Shown one piece after another: positions 51,149-60,590 of a DNA stretch of 64,000 nucleotides. Source of the stretch: Lachnospiraceae bacterium NK4A144. Its GTDB lineage: Bacteria; Bacillota; Clostridia; Lachnospirales; Lachnospiraceae. The notes under the pieces were generated by a model that was not told where the DNA came from, did no database searches, and saw nothing but the letters and a program-made list of their open reading frames with translations. The translations under genes and the position numbers were made by a program. Within the stretch, counting starts at the first letter, position 1. Each line of letters starts with the position of its first letter. Location of the stretch: contig AUJT01000008.1 of NCBI GenBank assembly GCA_000424365.1, forward strand, positions 62,001 through 126,000, given 5' to 3'.

Positions 51149-52603
51149 TTATGATAACTTTTCGATAGCCTTTCTGATCCTGTTAAGAGATTCTTCCTTG
51201 CCAAGGATCTCCATGATCTCAGTAGCGCCGCCCGGTGTCATCTGCTTTCCGGATACAGCAGTACGGATCGGCCAGAGGACATATCCGTTCTTATAACCCT
51301 TCTCTTCAGTAAATGCCTTGATCAGAGAATACAGACCATCATTACTGTAATCATCTGTTTCTTCCAGTCTCGGAAGGATTTCCTTAAGTACAGAAAGTGA
51401 AGTCTCGGCATTAGTCTTCATTTTCTTATGAGTGTACATAGCGATATCATACTCCGGAACAGCCTCAAAGAAATCAATGAGATCTGCGATATCCGGGAAG
51501 ATCTCGATTCTGGACTGTACGAGTGCTGCGATCTTCTTCAGATCACAATCTCTCTTTACTACTTCCTTGATGTAAGGGAGTGCCTTTTCATAGAAACTGT
51601 CGAAATCCATCTTCTTGATGTATTCACCGTTCATCCACTTGAGCTTATTGTAATCAAATACAGCCGGGCTCTTGCTCATGTGATGATAATCAAACTTTGC
51701 GATAAGCTCTTCCATGGACATGATCTCCTGATTGTCCTCAGGTGACCATCCAAGAAGTGCTACGAAGTTTACAACAGCCTCTGCAAGGAATCCCTGCTCG
51801 ATGAGATCCTCGAAAGAGCTGTGACCGCTTCTCTTACTGAGCTTCTTATGTGTCTCATCAGTAATAAGCGGACAATGGATGTACTCCGGAACCTCCCAGC
51901 CAAATGCCTCATAGAGACGATTGTACTTAGGAGAAGATGAAAGATACTCATTTCCGCGAACTACATGAGTGATGCCCATGAGATGGTCATCTACTACATT
52001 TGCAAAATTGTATGTCGGGAAACCATCAGACTTGATAAGGATCATATCATCAAGCTCTGAATTGTTAACTGTAATATCACCGTAAATATCATCATGGAAA
52101 GTAGTAGTACCCTCAGTAGGATTGTTCTGACGGATAACGAACGGCATACCTGCTTTAAGATTTGCCTCTACCTCTTCCTTTGAGAGATTAGCACAATGCT
52201 TATCGTAAACAGATATGGTCTTTCCGCTCTCATCAACAGTCTGCTTAAGAGATGCCAGACGCTCCGGTGTGCAGAAGCAGTAATATGCTTCACCCTTTTC
52301 AACAAGCTTCTTTGCATACTCCATGTAAATCCCGCACTTTACACGTTCGGACTGTACATACGGGCCTACGCCCTTATCCTTATCAGGCCCTTCGTCATAT
52401 TCGATACCTGTATCTGCAAGTGTTTTATAAATAATATCTACTGCGCCTTCTACCTCACGCTTCTGGTCAGTATCTTCTATACGGAAGATAAAGTCTCCGC
52501 CTGCGTGACGGGTAATGAGATAAGCGTAAAGCGCTGTTCTTAAATTTCCAACATGCATACGACCCGTAGGGCTCGGTGCAAATCTGGTTCTAACCTTAGA
52601 CAT
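51149..52603 (-). CDS. gltX: Glutamate-tRNA ligase
   Basis: 484 residues, class I synthetase that charges tRNA-Glu. The HIGH region is [20 protein letters not shown] at residues 6-25, and the KMSKS loop is KKLSKRSGH near residue 250. The ICDFQCTPE-type zinc region is not obvious, consistent with many Firmicutes. GAGC lies upstream of the ATG. It leads a unit with the UvrD-like helicase, whose frame begins at or before the gltX stop codon. Confidence 0.97.
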   Translation of the reverse strand: MSKVRTRFAPSPTGRMHVGNLRTALYAYLITRHAGGDFIFRIEDTDQKREVEGAVDIIYKTLADTGIEYDEGPDKDKGVGPYVQSERVKCGIYMEYAKKLVEKGEAYYCFCTPERLASLKQTVDESGKTISVYDKHCANLSKEEVEANLKAGMPFVIRQNNPTEGTTTFHDDIYGDITVNNSELDDMILIKSDGFPTYNFANVVDDHLMGITHVVRGNEYLSSSPKYNRLYEAFGWEVPEYIHCPLITDETHKKLSKRSGHSSFEDLIEQGFLAEAVVNFVALLGWSPEDNQEIMSMEELIAKFDYHHMSKSPAVFDYNKLKWMNGEYIKKMDFDSFYEKALPYIKEVVKRDCDLKKIAALVQSRIEIFPDIADLIDFFEAVPEYDIAMYTHKKMKTNAETSLSVLKEILPRLEETDDYSNDGLYSLIKAFTEEKGYKNGYVLWPIRTAVSGKQMTPGGATEIMEILGKEESLNRIRKAIEKLS

Positions 52604-52656
52604 GAATCTTTAGCTCCTTTCAAACTTATAAAATATAGCACATCGAAAACGCGGAA

Positions 52657-54633
52657 TCAAGAATCCAGCTGAACTGTAGGAGGAGCATCCAGACTTTCTT
52701 CCGGATCTGTATCAGAGCTTTCCGGATTTGACGGTTCATAATCCTCTGCTTCCTCGTCTTTTTCCTGCTGCTCATCCTCCTCGTCATCATCATCGTCGTC
52801 ATCGTCATCGTCCGAATCATCATCGTCGGAATCGTCATCATCATCGTCCGAATCATCCTTATCGTCATCGGAATCATCGTCATCATCATCGTCGGAATCG
52901 TCATCAGAATCATCGTCATCATCGGAATCGTCATCGTCATCATCTTCATCCGTATCTTCCGTAGATTCTTCATCATCAGAATCATCCGGCGAACCTTTTC
53001 CGGCGCTTGCCTGGATTTCTCTCAAAATGTCATAGTCATAGTCAATTTCATCGCCATCCGACTTAACATAGCGGAAATAAAACACCGGCGATGTTCCGTT
53101 ATTACCAAACTCCTCACCTACGTGAAGTGAAACATTTCCCGCTGCGCTGGACTCATGAACATACATCTGCTCTGTACCGTCATCAGTCTCTACATATCCT
53201 AAAAAGATACCCGCATGTCCATAACTATGGCTGCCATCATGACCATAAACCATGATGTCACCCGCACGAACATTATCCAGCCCCTTTACGGTGTCATTTT
53301 CCTCATCTTCTACTGCTATAAGCTTCAGGAATCCTCCACCCTGTGAAAAGATCATGCTGTCTGTATTGCAGTATCCAAGACTGTTATTAAGTGCCAGAAG
53401 GTATATATAATCAACCCAGTGTGAGCAGTCCATACCTGAAATCTCATCACAGGCCGCGACAATATCTTCATCAGCGACTATCGGGAAATCGTCTTCACCA
53501 AGTTCTGAATAGTCAGGTCTTAAAGGCTGGGCACCACCAAGGATATACGGGATACGTCCCACCGTAAGGAGCGCTGACTTTACGATACGATATTCACGTT
53601 CCGAGAGACCATCATTATATTTCCAGGTCAGCTGCAGAACAGTCTTTATATCATCAGTACTCAACGGCTCATTTGTAGTCACCGCATTATCCGAAACATT
53701 GTAGGATTCCAGCTCCAACTCATCCCTCGACAGGTGATCGGATTTATCATAAATATCTCCGAGAGACGCATCTCCCGCGCCCTCCATCTCTTTCCGGAAG
53801 CCTGCTGCCGTAAGCATGTCGAGACGGTCCTGCTCTGCCTTCTTTCGAGCTTCCTCATCTTCCAGATATTTCTGATAAGCAAGCTGATTATCATAAGCCG
53901 ACTGAACAGCATAGTCAAAAATCGGTGATGTATAGTTAAAAATCAGCCCCATAAGCATCACAAGACATGCTGAGATCACCTTCGCCCGCATTGCTGCGAC
54001 CTTTAGTGAAAATGCAGACACTCTCTTAAACGGAATCGGGTTCATCCAACGTGTATGACGTTTCCACGGTGTCCTTGCGGCCTCTTTTTTTACTTTTCTA
54101 AGTTCTCTATTGTAATGATAGTTTTCTCCAAAGAAGCCAAGGTGCTTCTGAGGCCCCAGATATACTCTGTCTTTACTGAAAAACTTAAGGAAACGATGTA
54201 TCTGGTACGGAATATCCAGCGGCGGGAACGACAGCATATCGATAAATCCCGGTCCGTTCTCCGGATAATACCTACGCGCATATCGCCTGATCTCGGCAAA
54301 TCTTGATCTTCTCTTTCTGTTAAAAACAGTGATCTTCCAAGCTAACCAGTTCTGATGCCTTTGTTTCTGAGGTCCCGGAACTACGTAGTTTTTGCTGAAA
54401 AGATGCTGTATCTCGCAAAGCAATCTGCCAATACTAAACGGCGGAAATTCCATCATATCTATGATGCCCGTTCCTGTGAGCCCGGGAACTCCCTCGACCT
54501 TCTTCGCCCTCTTTTCTGCTGCACGCTTATTAAGCCAGGACGCAGTCGGACCTAAATGTTTCTGTGGTCCAAGCGCTATTCTGTCCTGGCTGAAAAACTT
54601 CCGTATTCTTTTCAGGTGATATATCAAATGCAT
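52657..54633 (-). CDS. Membrane-anchored NlpC/P60-like protein with N-terminal triple repeat and Ser-Asp tail
   Basis: 658 residues in four parts. Residues 1-205 hold three copies of a basic repeat centred on FFSQDRIALGPQKHLG (12-28), LFSKNYVVPGPQKQRH (78-93) and FFSKDRVYLGPQKHLG (151-166); the first two are each followed by IDMMEFPPF or IDMLSFPPL. A membrane span follows near 218-236. The exported part has a coiled-coil-like YLEDEEARKKAEQDRLDML, then an NlpC/P60-type domain with IPYILGGAQ, DCSHWV (Cys403), YGHAGIF (His473) and VHESS (His493). The final 110 residues are an almost pure Ser-Asp/Glu tail. By the positive-inside rule the repeats are cytosolic. It probably cleaves peptidoglycan peptides. 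Confidence 0.75.
   Translation of the reverse strand: MHLIYHLKRIRKFFSQDRIALGPQKHLGPTASWLNKRAAEKRAKKVEGVPGLTGTGIIDMMEFPPFSIGRLLCEIQHLFSKNYVVPGPQKQRHQNWLAWKITVFNRKRRSRFAEIRRYARRYYPENGPGFIDMLSFPPLDIPYQIHRFLKFFSKDRVYLGPQKHLGFFGENYHYNRELRKVKKEAARTPWKRHTRWMNPIPFKRVSAFSLKVAAMRAKVISACLVMLMGLIFNYTSPIFDYAVQSAYDNQLAYQKYLEDEEARKKAEQDRLDMLTAAGFRKEMEGAGDASLGDIYDKSDHLSRDELELESYNVSDNAVTTNEPLSTDDIKTVLQLTWKYNDGLSEREYRIVKSALLTVGRIPYILGGAQPLRPDYSELGEDDFPIVADEDIVAACDEISGMDCSHWVDYIYLLALNNSLGYCNTDSMIFSQGGGFLKLIAVEDEENDTVKGLDNVRAGDIMVYGHDGSHSYGHAGIFLGYVETDDGTEQMYVHESSAAGNVSLHVGEEFGNNGTSPVFYFRYVKSDGDEIDYDYDILREIQASAGKGSPDDSDDEESTEDTDEDDDDDDSDDDDDSDDDSDDDDDDDSDDDKDDSDDDDDDSDDDDSDDDDDDDDDDEEDEQQEKDEEAEDYEPSNPESSDTDPEESLDAPPTVQLDS
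52776..52976 (-). repeat. TCATCG-type microsatellite encoding the Ser-Asp tail
   Basis: Plus-strand sequence is built almost only of TCATCG/TCGTCA/TCATCA triplets, encoding Asp and Ser on the minus strand. Such tracts change length by slippage and in triplet steps would stay in frame. Confidence 0.9.
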
Positions 54634-54779
54634 CAGTTTCCTCGTTAAATTGTCTTTGAGCTGTCATCGCCGGTTCAAAGACATAGTTATAACAATTTTA
54701 TTCCACTTTTGAATTCCTTGCAATTCATATAAGTTAAAGAGTTTCTTATTATTTTTAGAATTTTTTTATTTCATTATTA

Positions 54780-54808
54780 TTGAATAGCCTAAATTAATTT
54801 ACTATAAT
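54780..54808 (+). promoter_or_regulatory. Promoter of the MATE transporter gene
   Basis: TTGAAT (54780-54785) and a perfect TATAAT (54803-54808) with a 17-base spacer, 30 bases before the start codon. Confidence 0.8.
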
Positions 54809-54838
54809 GTAAAAACTATTCATTTAGGAGATGATAAA

Positions 54839-56188
54839 ATGCAGCAGGACATGACAAAGGGACCGATCCTTTCGGCCATTCTAAAATTTACTATTCCGCT
54901 CTTTATCGGAAATATGTTTCAGCAGTTCTACAATATGGCAGATACTGTCATAGTAGGACGCTTTGTTGGCGAGGGTGCGCTGGCTGCAGTAGGCTCTACA
55001 GGAACAGTTATGTTCTTGCTTATGGGATTTGCCGTGGGAATGACTTCCGGCTTTTCCATACCAACCAGCCAATATTACGGTGCCGGCGACCAAAAAGGAG
55101 TCCGCAAAACTATCGGAACCGGAACAATACTCACGCTCATTATCGCCATACTTCTTACTATCGGTTCCACACTGATGGTAAATGATCTTTTGGTGCTTAT
55201 GAACACGCCTGCAGATATAATAGCCGATGCCAAAAGCTATCTCTCCGTTATATGTCTCGGCCTGTCGTCCTGCATTTTTTATAATTTATTTTCCGGATAT
55301 CTGCGTGCTGTCGGAAATAGCCAGGCGCCTCTGTTTTTCCTGGTTTTTTCAGCGATACTCAATATCATACTTGATCTTATCCTCATCATAAATTTCCATA
55401 TGGGTGTCGCAGGTGCAGCACTGGCAACCGTACTTTCACAGGGAATTTCCGCTATTCTCTGTGTTATCTATATTTTCGCAAGAGTTAAAATGCTGATCCC
55501 CAAACCATCAGAATGGCATATAGATCTGCATATTGCTGCAAAACAGATGAAGATGGGCGTTCCTATGGCTCTTCAGTTTGCAATAACAGCTTCAGGAACA
55601 ATGATCATGCAGACAGCAATAAATCTCTTTGGTTCGACTGCTGTCGCTGCTTTCACTGCCGCCGCGAAAGTTCAGAATCTGCTTACTCAGGGCATGCTCT
55701 CAATGGGACAGACAATGGCTACCTATTGTGGACAAAACTACGGAAGCGGAGACGTATCACGACTTAAAACAGGTGTTAAACGCGCTGTACAGGTAGAGAT
55801 CATATATTCCCTGCTCGCTGCTCTGCTTTTCTACCTGCTGCTTCCAAATATGGTCGCGCTTTTTTTCTCAGGAGACACAGGCATCGCAGAACTTCTGCCG
55901 TGGGCCCGGACCTATGCTACCGTCAGCATGATATTCTACATTCCACTGAGCTTCATTTTTATATTCCGAAGCGCAATGGAAGGATGTGGTTCTGCACTTC
56001 TGGTCCTCTGCTGCGGCATCGTGGAATTTGTAGCCAGATGCGCTGTTGCATTCCTCGCCATGCAGGTTAAGAGTTATCTCCTGGCAGTTTCCTGCGATCC
56101 TGCCGCATGGTTCGCAGCAGCGGTCTTTTCTGCATTTGCATTCCTGCACGTGATAAAAAATGTAGAGAAAAAGCTGTCAAGATCGTAA
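54839..56188 (+). CDS. MATE-family efflux transporter
   Basis: 449 residues with twelve predicted spans arranged as two MatE halves. The N-terminus, MTKGPILSAILKFTIPLFIG followed by NMFQQFYNMADTVIVGRFVG, is typical of the DinF/NorM-like branch in Firmicutes. The second half begins MKMGVPMALQFAITASGTMI. It should export cationic drugs or metabolites in exchange for Na+ or H+. AGGAG lies 8 bases before the ATG. It is monocistronic, ending in the bidirectional terminator at 56206-56253. Confidence 0.93.
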   Translation: MQQDMTKGPILSAILKFTIPLFIGNMFQQFYNMADTVIVGRFVGEGALAAVGSTGTVMFLLMGFAVGMTSGFSIPTSQYYGAGDQKGVRKTIGTGTILTLIIAILLTIGSTLMVNDLLVLMNTPADIIADAKSYLSVICLGLSSCIFYNLFSGYLRAVGNSQAPLFFLVFSAILNIILDLILIINFHMGVAGAALATVLSQGISAILCVIYIFARVKMLIPKPSEWHIDLHIAAKQMKMGVPMALQFAITASGTMIMQTAINLFGSTAVAAFTAAAKVQNLLTQGMLSMGQTMATYCGQNYGSGDVSRLKTGVKRAVQVEIIYSLLAALLFYLLLPNMVALFFSGDTGIAELLPWARTYATVSMIFYIPLSFIFIFRSAMEGCGSALLVLCCGIVEFVARCAVAFLAMQVKSYLLAVSCDPAAWFAAAVFSAFAFLHVIKNVEKKLSRS

Positions 56189-56205
56189 ATCATGATTCTA
56201 ATACT

Positions 56206-56253
56206 AAAAATGGCTGACGCCGGATCAATTTTCACGGCGTCAGCCATTTTTTT
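56206..56253. terminator. Bidirectional terminator between MATE and Gld-like genes
   Basis: TGGCTGACGCC pairs with GGCGTCAGCCA, with A-run before and T-run after, so it works on both strands. Confidence 0.9.
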
Positions 56254-56258
56254 AATTA

Positions 56259-56822
56259 TCACTCATCAGAATCTTTTTCACTTACGAGAGCTTCCGGATC
56301 CACATTGAAATCATTTGGTACTGAAGATGTGATCACATATACCTTTGATGTATCATCATCAAGATACATGTAATAATTCTCCGTTACATCATTCTTTGCT
56401 CCGATCGTGAGCTTCTGCGTCTTTCCGTCAGAATCTACAGCAGTGATCACATTTGCAGGATCATTCAGACCAAAAGCCTCGAGATCTATCTCATCACCGG
56501 TAAGCGTACGTGTTGATGAGAGAAGTTCCAGATCAGAAGTCTTTGAATTCATCGTTACAGAATTAAGACTCACCGAACCGTAATACCAAACACTATCTTT
56601 CTTCTCGATACTCACATCTTTTCCATCATATATCCATGACAGCTTAGAGATCCCGTTCCCACTGAGTGTACCTATGTTTTCGGACTCAGTAGCTGCCGCT
56701 TCGCTCGCTTCCGATGCGGCCTCATCCGCATCATGGAATGATTTCATTCCGAAGTATCCTGCAACCAATATGATCAACGCTATGAGCAGGATCACTAAAT
56801 TACGTATCTGCTGCTTTGTCAT
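56259..56822 (-). CDS. DUF4340-family protein of a Gld-like ABC operon
   Basis: 187 residues from the ATG at 56820-56822, which has AAGGAGGAG upstream. An N-terminal membrane span, NLVILLIALIILVAGYFGM, is followed by an external domain with the DUF4340 pattern. WIYDGKDVSIEKKDSVWYYG, LTGDEIDLEAFGLNDPANVI and KLTIGAKNDVTENYYMYLDD (which ends in a lipid-anchor-free tail) are visible. It lies 1 base after the GldFG-like gene. In other genomes DUF4340 proteins often accompany GldG-type ABC systems; the role is unknown. Full-length family members are usually longer, and this one has a single domain. Confidence 0.8.
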   Translation of the reverse strand: MTKQQIRNLVILLIALIILVAGYFGMKSFHDADEAASEASEAAATESENIGTLSGNGISKLSWIYDGKDVSIEKKDSVWYYGSVSLNSVTMNSKTSDLELLSSTRTLTGDEIDLEAFGLNDPANVITAVDSDGKTQKLTIGAKNDVTENYYMYLDDDTSKVYVITSSVPNDFNVDPEALVSEKDSDE

Positions 56823-56823
56823 C

Positions 56824-58974
56824 TTACTTTCTCCTCCTTCTGAACCATACAACGATGCCGGAAGCAAGGATCACTACAGGGATCACCAGCACAAGGAAGA
56901 ATCCCAAAAGCAGTGCTGTACCATACGGAACAGTAAGCGAAGCCGTGTCATAGCTCTTTGCAGGTATAGTAGTATTGATTTCCTGATCGATCATATCGTT
57001 AAGAGCACTTGTGACCATCTGAACATTTGCCCCTGCAACCAGAGCATCGATCTGATCCGCAAAGAGATTATCCGTACCGAATACAGCGATCTTTGTGCCC
57101 TTCTCATCATCATCTGCAGACTCTGTCACATATGAGGCAACAACAAACGGTCCATTTACATCAGATGCATCCTGCTCTGCGCTCACCTGTCCCTGATCAG
57201 CCTGAATATTCATCTTTGCATAAGAACTGTCAGTCGTTGTGAGAGCCTTCTCGATAGTCTCTGTATCACGGATCTCATTATCGGAAACAGTGAAACCTGA
57301 TGACTGCGGCAATAAATTCAGGAGCTTCGCGCTCTTAACGGCAGTTGTAAGTGTAGATGAATCAGAATCCGGTATCAGATAAAGAGGTGTCTGATACATA
57401 TGCTGCTGATCACCCTCGAGCACAACTCCATTCACATGATTCAGTCCGTAATAAGAAAGAATAGAATCAAAGTTAGGCGTCTCTGTCTCCGTATAACCTG
57501 ATGTAATGATAGCTTTTCCGCCATCTTTCAGATACTTCAGCATCTGCTCCGCGTCATCTGATGAAAAATCAGACTTAGGGCTAAGGATCAGAACCGCATC
57601 TGCATCCTCAGGTACTCCACCGCTTGTCATGAGATTCAGTTCTTCAGTCTCTATATTTTGCTTTTTGATCGCATTATTCAGAGAAGTAAAGTTAGAGATC
57701 GAATCCTCATTGTGACCTGTAACTATGTAAAGCTTCGGTATATCATCTGTTGTTACATAAGAAATAGCGGATGTTATCTGTCCCTCACCATCATATCCTG
57801 TCTTTGTACTGGAGTATGTCTGATAGTCAACGCTTGTCTCATACAGGTCATATGGTGAAACGACCTTTGATCTGTCACCGTTTACAACTATAAGTGAACC
57901 GATCGACACATTTTCATCTGTGTACTTCTGATAAAATGTCGGATCCAGTGTCGGATCTTTATAAGTAACCTTTACGTGATCAGAAAGCTCGGCATACTGA
58001 TCCAGAGTCTTCTCTACTTCTTTGTAGTCGTAGTTTTCCATCATTTCTCTAGTACCGACAACAAGTATCTGAATATCGGTATTTAAGGATGACAGAAATT
58101 TCTTTGAATCCTCTGTAAGGGTGTACATCTTTCCAGATGTCACATCGAACTCTGCGTAACGGGTCGGCAGCTGTCCTACCATGAGGTTAAGCACTACAGC
58201 AATCGCTATACCGATCACTACCGTAACATTGCTGTATACCGAAAGAGAGATCGTACTCTTTGAAACAGAGTATCTTCTCTTCTGTATCGCCTGACAGGTA
58301 AGGAAAAGCATCAATACAACCACAGTTACAAAATAGATGACTTCCTTTACGTCTATGACACCGCTCATAAGATTATCGAGACGGGATGAGAAATCAAAGA
58401 TCTTTAATACAGATGCAACATTATCTCCGCTCTGTGTCAGTATCCCTACTATTCCGGACATAAGGAATGTGAGGAACAGAGCAATGAAAGACAGTACTGC
58501 TGCGATAACCTGACTCTCTGTGATAGAGGAAATAAATACACCTACAGCGATGCAGGCCGCACCGAAAAGGAAATATCCGAGTATCGCCGAATAGCTCTCA
58601 GCATACTGAACCTTTCCAAAGAAACTCATGATCAGCGGAAAAACGCAGGACACAAGCACCGGTACACCAAATATGGACAGGATAGCCAGAAATTTTCCTG
58701 CAACTATTTTTCCGACAGAAACAGGTGCTGTGAGAAGCAGCTGATCGGTCTTCTGCCTTTTCTCTTCCGCAAGGATCCTCATTGTCAGGATAGGGATCAT
58801 GATAAGGAGGATAAAGAGTACATTCTGCATTACTCCTGCAAGAGATGAATTCATACTCATGAGGCAGCTTGCCATAAAGTAAAGCCCGATGACCAAAAGG
58901 TTTACAGCTACAAAAAGGGCACCTGTCACAGAATAAAAATAAGTCTTTAATTCTTTTTTGAATATTGCGAGCAT
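56824..58974 (-). CDS. GldF-GldG-type fused ABC permease and external domain
   Basis: 716 residues. The first 245 form an ABC-2 permease with six spans, starting MLAIFKKELKTYFYSVTGAL and with LAEEKRQKTDQLLLTAPVSV near residue 70 (the family-typical loop). A seventh span near 260-280 leads to an external GldG-like domain (PF09822-type) with MYTLTEDSKKFLSSLNTDI and DIPKLYIVTGHNEDSIS. A final span, LLLGFFLVLVIPVVILASGI, ends in RRRRK. Names derive from gliding genes of Bacteroidetes, but nothing here suggests gliding; it is more likely an envelope exporter. Confidence 0.88.
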   Translation of the reverse strand: MLAIFKKELKTYFYSVTGALFVAVNLLVIGLYFMASCLMSMNSSLAGVMQNVLFILLIMIPILTMRILAEEKRQKTDQLLLTAPVSVGKIVAGKFLAILSIFGVPVLVSCVFPLIMSFFGKVQYAESYSAILGYFLFGAACIAVGVFISSITESQVIAAVLSFIALFLTFLMSGIVGILTQSGDNVASVLKIFDFSSRLDNLMSGVIDVKEVIYFVTVVVLMLFLTCQAIQKRRYSVSKSTISLSVYSNVTVVIGIAIAVVLNLMVGQLPTRYAEFDVTSGKMYTLTEDSKKFLSSLNTDIQILVVGTREMMENYDYKEVEKTLDQYAELSDHVKVTYKDPTLDPTFYQKYTDENVSIGSLIVVNGDRSKVVSPYDLYETSVDYQTYSSTKTGYDGEGQITSAISYVTTDDIPKLYIVTGHNEDSISNFTSLNNAIKKQNIETEELNLMTSGGVPEDADAVLILSPKSDFSSDDAEQMLKYLKDGGKAIITSGYTETETPNFDSILSYYGLNHVNGVVLEGDQQHMYQTPLYLIPDSDSSTLTTAVKSAKLLNLLPQSSGFTVSDNEIRDTETIEKALTTTDSSYAKMNIQADQGQVSAEQDASDVNGPFVVASYVTESADDDEKGTKIAVFGTDNLFADQIDALVAGANVQMVTSALNDMIDQEINTTIPAKSYDTASLTVPYGTALLLGFFLVLVIPVVILASGIVVWFRRRRK

Positions 58975-58977
58975 GAC

Positions 58978-60015
58978 TTACTCTTCCTCCTTTCCATCTG
59001 CCGTAACACTTGTTGTATTTACGTCACCATCTTCCTTTTTGTCTGTATCCACATCAGTTGCAGTCACTTCTGCAGCCGGCACAGTGTCTCCTGTGAGCTT
59101 CAGATATACATCCTCGAGTGACATCCTGTCGGAATGCATATCAAGGACCGGAAGTCTCTTCTCTGCTGCCTTTCGGAATACAGTTTCACGAATATCTGTC
59201 GCAGCATCACTTGTTATAACCGCCTTTACGATACCTCGTTCTGTTGACTCATCAAAACGGATAGCCTTGAGACCACTAATGCCGCTAAGCGCTTCCTTTA
59301 CTTCGTTTTCAGACGCACGAACTTCCATATGCATGGTCACTGTGTCGCTCATGGAATGAGCCAGATTTTCCGGTGTATCGCTGGCTACCAGGCGTCCATG
59401 GGAGATGACCATGATATGATCACAGACTGCGCTTATCTCCTGCAAAATATGCGAACTCAGGATAACTGTATGCTTCTCTCCAAGAGAACGAATGAGATCA
59501 CGTATCTCGATTATCTGCGCCGGATCAAGACCTACTGTAGGCTCATCAAGGATTATGAGGTCCGGATATCCGATAAGAGCCTCTGCAATACCAACTCTCT
59601 GCTTATAACCCTTTGACAGATTGCGGATAAGACGGTCTCTCACATCATGCGTCTTTGTGCGTTCCATGATCTCACCGACCATAGATGCACGCTCCGCCTT
59701 TGGGATCTTCTTTAATTCTGCTGCAAAAAGGAGATATTCCTTTACAGTCATATCTGTATAAACAGGCGGGATCTCCGGAAGGTATCCTATCCGTTTCTTT
59801 GCCTCGATAGGCTCCTTTAAGATATCGTGACCATCGATAAGGACTGTTCCCTCCGATGCCGCGAGATACCCTGTTATCATGTTCATGGTCGTGGATTTAC
59901 CGGCACCATTTGGTCCGAGAAATCCGTAAATACGTCCTTTTTCTATAGAAAAGGTAAGGTGATCTACCGCCGTATTTGAACCATACCGCTTCGTAAGATT
60001 TTTCACTTCCAGCAT
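58978..60015 (-). CDS. ABC transporter ATP-binding protein, GldA-like
   Basis: 345 residues. Walker A is GFLGPNGAGKSTTMN, signature LSKGYKQRVGIAEALIG, Walker B LIILDEPTVGLDPAQ, and H-loop VILSSHILQEISAVCD. A C-terminal regulatory extension follows, ending in a 35-residue acidic Thr/Asp/Glu tail (TATDVDTDKKEDGDVNTTSV) that is absent from typical GldA proteins. GGAGG lies near the ATG. It leads the operon with the GldFG fusion, 3 bases before it, and DUF4340. Confidence 0.92.
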   Translation of the reverse strand: MLEVKNLTKRYGSNTAVDHLTFSIEKGRIYGFLGPNGAGKSTTMNMITGYLAASEGTVLIDGHDILKEPIEAKKRIGYLPEIPPVYTDMTVKEYLLFAAELKKIPKAERASMVGEIMERTKTHDVRDRLIRNLSKGYKQRVGIAEALIGYPDLIILDEPTVGLDPAQIIEIRDLIRSLGEKHTVILSSHILQEISAVCDHIMVISHGRLVASDTPENLAHSMSDTVTMHMEVRASENEVKEALSGISGLKAIRFDESTERGIVKAVITSDAATDIRETVFRKAAEKRLPVLDMHSDRMSLEDVYLKLTGDTVPAAEVTATDVDTDKKEDGDVNTTSVTADGKEEE

Positions 60016-60142
60016 AGTTCTGGCTTCCTCCTCAAATAAATTTCATGCGGTTTTGTTCTAACCTAAATGCAAAAACCGCAAACTCTCAAACGGATGCAAG
60101 TATAATCCCTTTATGTGATGATTTTGTGACCTTTAAAATTTT

Positions 60143-60200
60143 TGGACCATGGGGACGGGGTTACAGGTTCATGAACCTGTAACCCCGTCCCCGTGGTCCA
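60143..60200. repeat. Repeat D copy 2: 58-bp palindrome
   Basis: Arms meet at 60171/60172 with one mismatch and no loop. The outer part is TGGACCATGGGGACGGGG and the centre is AGGTTCATGAACCT. It shares the GGGGACGGGG core with 20838-20899, while the centres differ. Confidence 0.8.
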
Positions 60201-60590
60201 CCCATGGTTCAAAAAGAAGTCTTGATCAATTTTATATATCTTTTTAACCATTCGGATGTGTTATTTTTTGTTTCCGAGTCCAATTATTCAATCTGCTATT
60301 CTATAGAGTTTATCGGTTCACACGTTATGAACAATTTTTTATTTAGGTGCCACTGTTCACACTATATAAATTCGAATTTCTGTACCAATTCCCGATTTTA
60401 TCATTTTTATCACGCCTGATATCTTTATGTCATTCTCTATTTTTGTACAAAACACTCACGCGTTATAATTATTCCGACATCCATTTTTATACGCATCTCT
60501 TTATTTTTTATCTGTTATCATCTGTCTCTACGACGCACCTGATCATATTCCCTGTCCGGCAGGTGTTATCCTTATTTTTCTTGACGAAAA
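60201..60590. other. AT-rich gene-free stretch
   Basis: I see no coding frame with a ribosome site, no RNA family and no strong hairpin. Base composition is lower in GC than the neighbouring genes. It may be the remains of deleted sequence. Confidence 0.5.

Noticed and set aside
52728-52964. His/Arg-rich open frame opposite the Ser-Asp tail
   Set aside because: It is the antisense reading of a triplet microsatellite.
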